A program made the position numbers and the translations under genes. Below are positions 61,361 to 64,000 of a DNA stretch of 64,000 bases, piece by piece. Positions within the stretch are counted from its first letter, which is position 1; every line of letters starts with the position of its first letter. The stretch lies in NCBI RefSeq assembly GCF_023156385.1, contig NZ_JAKZAK010000020.1:1-64000 (forward strand), written 5' to 3'. The notes under the pieces are model-generated. The model did no database searches. It was not told the DNA's origin and saw nothing but the letters and a program-made list of their open reading frames with translations. Source of the stretch: Marinobacter xestospongiae. GTDB taxonomy: Bacteria; Pseudomonadota; Gammaproteobacteria; Pseudomonadales; Oleiphilaceae.

Positions 61361-61693
61361 CTATTCCTTGAAGGCCGGATCGCGCTTGGACCCACCCATA
61401 CAGTTTGGCGATGCCGGTGACACGCCATCCTGGGCCGCCCATTCGTCGGGGGTATACAGGTGCAGCGCGAGGGCGTGGACGCCTGCTGCCATTTCCTCCG
61501 CCAGCAGGCGGTAGATGGCCTGGTGGCGCTTGACCTTGCCCTGACCGGCAAAGGCCCCGGACACCAGGGTCACCTTGAAATGGGTCTCCGAGTTGGCCGG
61601 TACACTGTGCATGTGGCTTTCGTTCTCGACGCTCAGCTCCTGAACGTCAAAACCCTGCTGCAATTTCTCTTCGATGGTCTGCTGAACGGACAT
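61361..61693 (-). CDS. bolA: BolA-family transcriptional/iron-sulfur regulator
   Basis: A 110-residue BolA protein. The hallmark ENESHMHSVPANSETHFKVTLVSGAF (about residues 23-48) carries the conserved histidines, and GKVKRHQAIYRLLAEEM the positively charged helix. BolA partners with monothiol glutaredoxins in Fe-S handling and affects cell shape and stress responses. The start at MSVQQTIEEK is chosen over an upstream in-frame start; GGGAGGAGG is about 11 bases before it. It lies 10 bp upstream of the YciO-type gene. Confidence 0.92.
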   Translation of the reverse strand: MSVQQTIEEKLQQGFDVQELSVENESHMHSVPANSETHFKVTLVSGAFAGQGKVKRHQAIYRLLAEEMAAGVHALALHLYTPDEWAAQDGVSPASPNCMGGSKRDPAFKE

Positions 61694-61943
61694 GGACCGT
61701 CTGCCTCCTCCCTCGAACTCAGTTAAATCATTCACCCGATCGGTGTTCGGGTTAGTCTACGCTCTTCCCGTCAGTCTACTACAGCGGCCCCCTTCCCGGC
61801 TTGACAGTTTCCGGCCAAGAGGCCATCTTCCCTCCCCCAGACAGCTTCCGATCCCCCCGTGAACGGCGCAATGGCGCGGTTTTCGCCATCGCTGCACGGA
61901 TCGGCAGCCAGCCAATCCGTCCTTACCCTGGTCCATTACGCCC

Positions 61944-64000
61944 ATGCGCCTCTACATCGCCGAAAAACCCAGTCTTGGCCGAGCCATCGCCGACGCCCTG
62001 CCCGGGCCGGTGGAGAAAGGCCCTGGCTGGTTGCGCTGTGGCAATGGCGAAGACCGGGTGACGGTGAGCTGGTGCATCGGCCACCTGCTGGAGCCGGCAG
62101 AACCGGGAAGCTACGACCCGCGCTGGCAGGCCTGGCGCCTGGACGAGCTGCCGGTGTTTCCGCAGCAGTGGCAACTCAGCCCCCGGGAATCGGTCGGACA
62201 ACAGCTGAAGGTGCTCGGCGCCCTGATCCGCAAGGCCACCACCATCGTCCACGCCGGTGACCCGGACCGCGAGGGCCAGCTGCTGGTTGATGAGGTCCTG
62301 CGCTACTTTGGCGCCCAATGTCCGGTAGAGCGGGTATTGATCAACGACCTCACGCCCAAAGCTGTCGCACGGGCCCTCGCCAGCCCCCGGGACAATCGCG
62401 AGTTTCGTCGTCTGTCCCACTCGGCGCTGGCCCGACAGCGGGCAGACTGGCTGTACGGCATCAACCTGACCCGCTTCTACACCCTGTCCTGGCAACAGCA
62501 GGGCGAGAGCGGTGTTTACTCGGTGGGTCGGGTGCAAACGCCGGTGCTGGGGCTGGTGGTGCAGCGGGACAAGACCATCGCCGAGTTCGAACCCAAACCG
62601 TTCTATCGGCTGCAGGCACTGGTGCGTCACCTCGATACCGAGCCGGGCAGCCCCATCTTCGCCGCCCGCTGGCTGCCGGATGAGCGCTACCGGGACCACC
62701 TCGACGAAGAAGACCGGCTGCTGGACGAAGGCATCGCCCGCACCATCGCCAGCGAGGTGGAGGGCCGGCCGGGCCGGATCACCGAATCCCGCTTTCGCGA
62801 CCGCAAGGAATCGCCGCCACTGCCGCTGTCGCTGTCGGCGCTGCAGATCGAGGCCGGCAAGCAGTTCCGCATGGGCGCCAAGGCGGTGCTGGATACCGCA
62901 CAGGCCCTCTATGAGCGCCATCAGCTGATTACCTACCCGCGCTCCGACTGCCGCTACCTGCCGGAGGAACACTTCTCCCAGGGCCCTGCAGTCATGCAGG
63001 CGATTGGCCGGGTACAGCCCAACCTGGCAGATGCCGTCTCCGGTGCCGAGGCCAGCCGCCGCTCCGCCGCCTGGAACGACGCCAAGGTGGATGCCCACCA
63101 CGCCATCATTCCCACCGCCCGGGTGGTGCAGGCATCACGGCTGACAGACGCGGAGCAGAACGTCTACAACCTGATCGCCCGTTATTACCTGATGCAGTTC
63201 TACCCGGCCGCGGTTCACCGGGAAGGCCGCCTGACCCTGGCGATCGGCGACCACCGCTTCCGCGCCACCGAAACCGCCGTGGCAGAGCCCGGCTGGAAAA
63301 CCCTGGAGCTGCGCCAACAGGAGGCCCGGGGCGAATCGCCAAAGGCGCCACTGCCAAGGTTGCAGGAAGACGACCCGGTGATCTGTGACAGCACCGACAT
63401 CAAGCAACGGATGACCCAGCCGCCGCAGCACTTTACCGACGCCACCCTGCTGTCAGCGATGACCCACATCGCCCGCTTCGTTAGCGACGCCGAACTGCGC
63501 AAGACCCTACGGGACACCGATGGCCTGGGTACCGAAGCCACCCGCGCGGCGATCATCGAAACCCTGTTCAAGCGGGACTACCTGCACCGGGACAAACGCC
63601 ACATCAAGGCCACGGAAAAAGGCCATAGCCTGATCACCGCGCTGCCGGAGGCCATCACCCAACCGGACATGACCGCCACCTGGGAAGCCACCCTGGACCA
63701 GATCCGTCAGGGCGAAGGCGATCCACGACAGTTTCTGGAGCAACTGAAACAGCAGATCCAGCAATACCTCAATACTCCCCTGGCTCCGGAGGGCGACCAG
63801 ACCGGCACTGCGGTACACTGCCCGAAATGCCGGGCACCCATGCGGATTCGCGAGGGCAAGTTTGGCCGTTTCCACGCCTGCAGCCGCTTTCCCCGCTGCC
63901 GGGGCACCCGCCCCATCGAAGACAGTCAGCCCCAGGACGGCACCGGTGAACGGCCCATCCCCTGCCCCCACTGTTTCTCGCCACTGGTGCGTCGCAAGGG
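61944..64000 (+). CDS. topB: DNA topoisomerase III, 3' end cut off by the window
   Basis: An open frame of 685 codons runs off the right edge, so the protein is partial. The TOPRIM domain opens MRLYIAEKPSLGRAIADAL and has the acidic AGDPDREGQ (about residues 105-113). The catalytic Tyr331 is in LITYPRSD. At the C-terminus a topoisomerase zinc knuckle begins with CPKC and ends FHACSRFPRC, followed by a second CPHC at the edge. TopB is a type IA enzyme that decatenates replication and recombination intermediates. ATG 61944 is the natural start; the gene is divergent from bolA. Confidence 0.95.
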   Translation, partial: MRLYIAEKPSLGRAIADALPGPVEKGPGWLRCGNGEDRVTVSWCIGHLLEPAEPGSYDPRWQAWRLDELPVFPQQWQLSPRESVGQQLKVLGALIRKATTIVHAGDPDREGQLLVDEVLRYFGAQCPVERVLINDLTPKAVARALASPRDNREFRRLSHSALARQRADWLYGINLTRFYTLSWQQQGESGVYSVGRVQTPVLGLVVQRDKTIAEFEPKPFYRLQALVRHLDTEPGSPIFAARWLPDERYRDHLDEEDRLLDEGIARTIASEVEGRPGRITESRFRDRKESPPLPLSLSALQIEAGKQFRMGAKAVLDTAQALYERHQLITYPRSDCRYLPEEHFSQGPAVMQAIGRVQPNLADAVSGAEASRRSAAWNDAKVDAHHAIIPTARVVQASRLTDAEQNVYNLIARYYLMQFYPAAVHREGRLTLAIGDHRFRATETAVAEPGWKTLELRQQEARGESPKAPLPRLQEDDPVICDSTDIKQRMTQPPQHFTDATLLSAMTHIARFVSDAELRKTLRDTDGLGTEATRAAIIETLFKRDYLHRDKRHIKATEKGHSLITALPEAITQPDMTATWEATLDQIRQGEGDPRQFLEQLKQQIQQYLNTPLAPEGDQTGTAVHCPKCRAPMRIREGKFGRFHACSRFPRCRGTRPIEDSQPQDGTGERPIPCPHCFSPLVRRK

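Noticed and set aside
1..64000. CRISPR array, prophage, rRNA or complete insertion sequence
   Set aside because: No regularly spaced repeats, phage genes, rRNA or transposase were seen anywhere; the only mobile-type DNA is the 270-bp element at 59169.

Overview
The window reads as a 64 kb piece of a Marinobacter-like gammaproteobacterial chromosome. The evidence is a 661-residue two-domain fatty acyl-CoA reductase of the type known from Marinobacter (42025..44010), an AlkB alkane hydroxylase, and gene neighbourhoods that match Pseudomonas-type gammaproteobacteria: purL divergent from mltF; mtnA divergent from mtaD-ubiG-mupP-yciK; motY divergent from pyrC-rnt. The DNA is GC-rich with dense coding and short gaps. 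The genus is inferred from family resemblance; no search was run.

Layout. 1-3750: purT, a DUF1289 protein, a gamma-carbonic-anhydrase-like protein, two divergent Nudix hydrolases and a NIF3/YqfO-like protein. 3750-4226: an AT-rich gap with a DnaA-box cluster. 4227-13662: purL, mltF, recX, a large DUF349 protein and a ComFB-like protein. 13910-17301: a fatty-acid beta-oxidation pair (thiolase plus multifunctional protein). 17669-20646: Prc tail-specific protease with a downstream HTH protein. 20714-26923: methylthioadenosine salvage (mtnA, mtaD), ubiquinone synthesis (ubiG), cell-wall recycling (mupP), an SDR, a glutaredoxin-like protein, yaaA and a small membrane protein. 27054-34896: rdgC, a Pat-type protein acetyltransferase facing a histone-deacetylase-like enzyme, motY, pyrC and rnt. 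35011-41798: a predicted outer-membrane peptidase/beta-barrel protein, a WYL regulator, two GSTs, a flavodoxin-like reductase behind a near-perfect SoxR-type operator, and a 2-Cys peroxiredoxin. 42025-48414: the fatty acyl-CoA reductase, a small hypothetical protein, a pitrilysin-type protease and a pair of arsenosugar-type glycosyltransferases. 49191-54287: tRNA-Arg(CCU), a DUF547 protein, an MBL hydrolase, a LysE exporter, an LpxR-like protein and alkB. 54466-59866: an MFS transporter and a copper-linked cluster (DUF2946, MbnP, MbnH, outer-membrane barrel) with a MITE-like element inside it. 60060-64000: a hypothetical protein, a YciO-type protein, bolA and the 5' part of topB, which runs off the end.

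How the genes fit together. Three genes outline hydrocarbon and storage-lipid metabolism: AlkB oxidises alkanes, the FadA/FadB-like pair degrades acyl chains, and the acyl-CoA reductase makes fatty alcohols for wax esters. A second theme is metal and redox handling: MbnP/MbnH, DUF2946, the SoxR-type promoter, peroxiredoxin, GSTs and YaaA. Most of the rest is housekeeping.

The observations most worth following are the MbnP/MbnH operon coupled to a histidine-loop barrel and split from its DUF2946 neighbour by a MITE-like insertion, the orphan SoxR box, the origin-like DnaA-box region at 3.8-4.1 kb, a peptidase-barrel fusion protein, an amber-interrupted small membrane-protein gene, and a perfect palindrome upstream of alkB.
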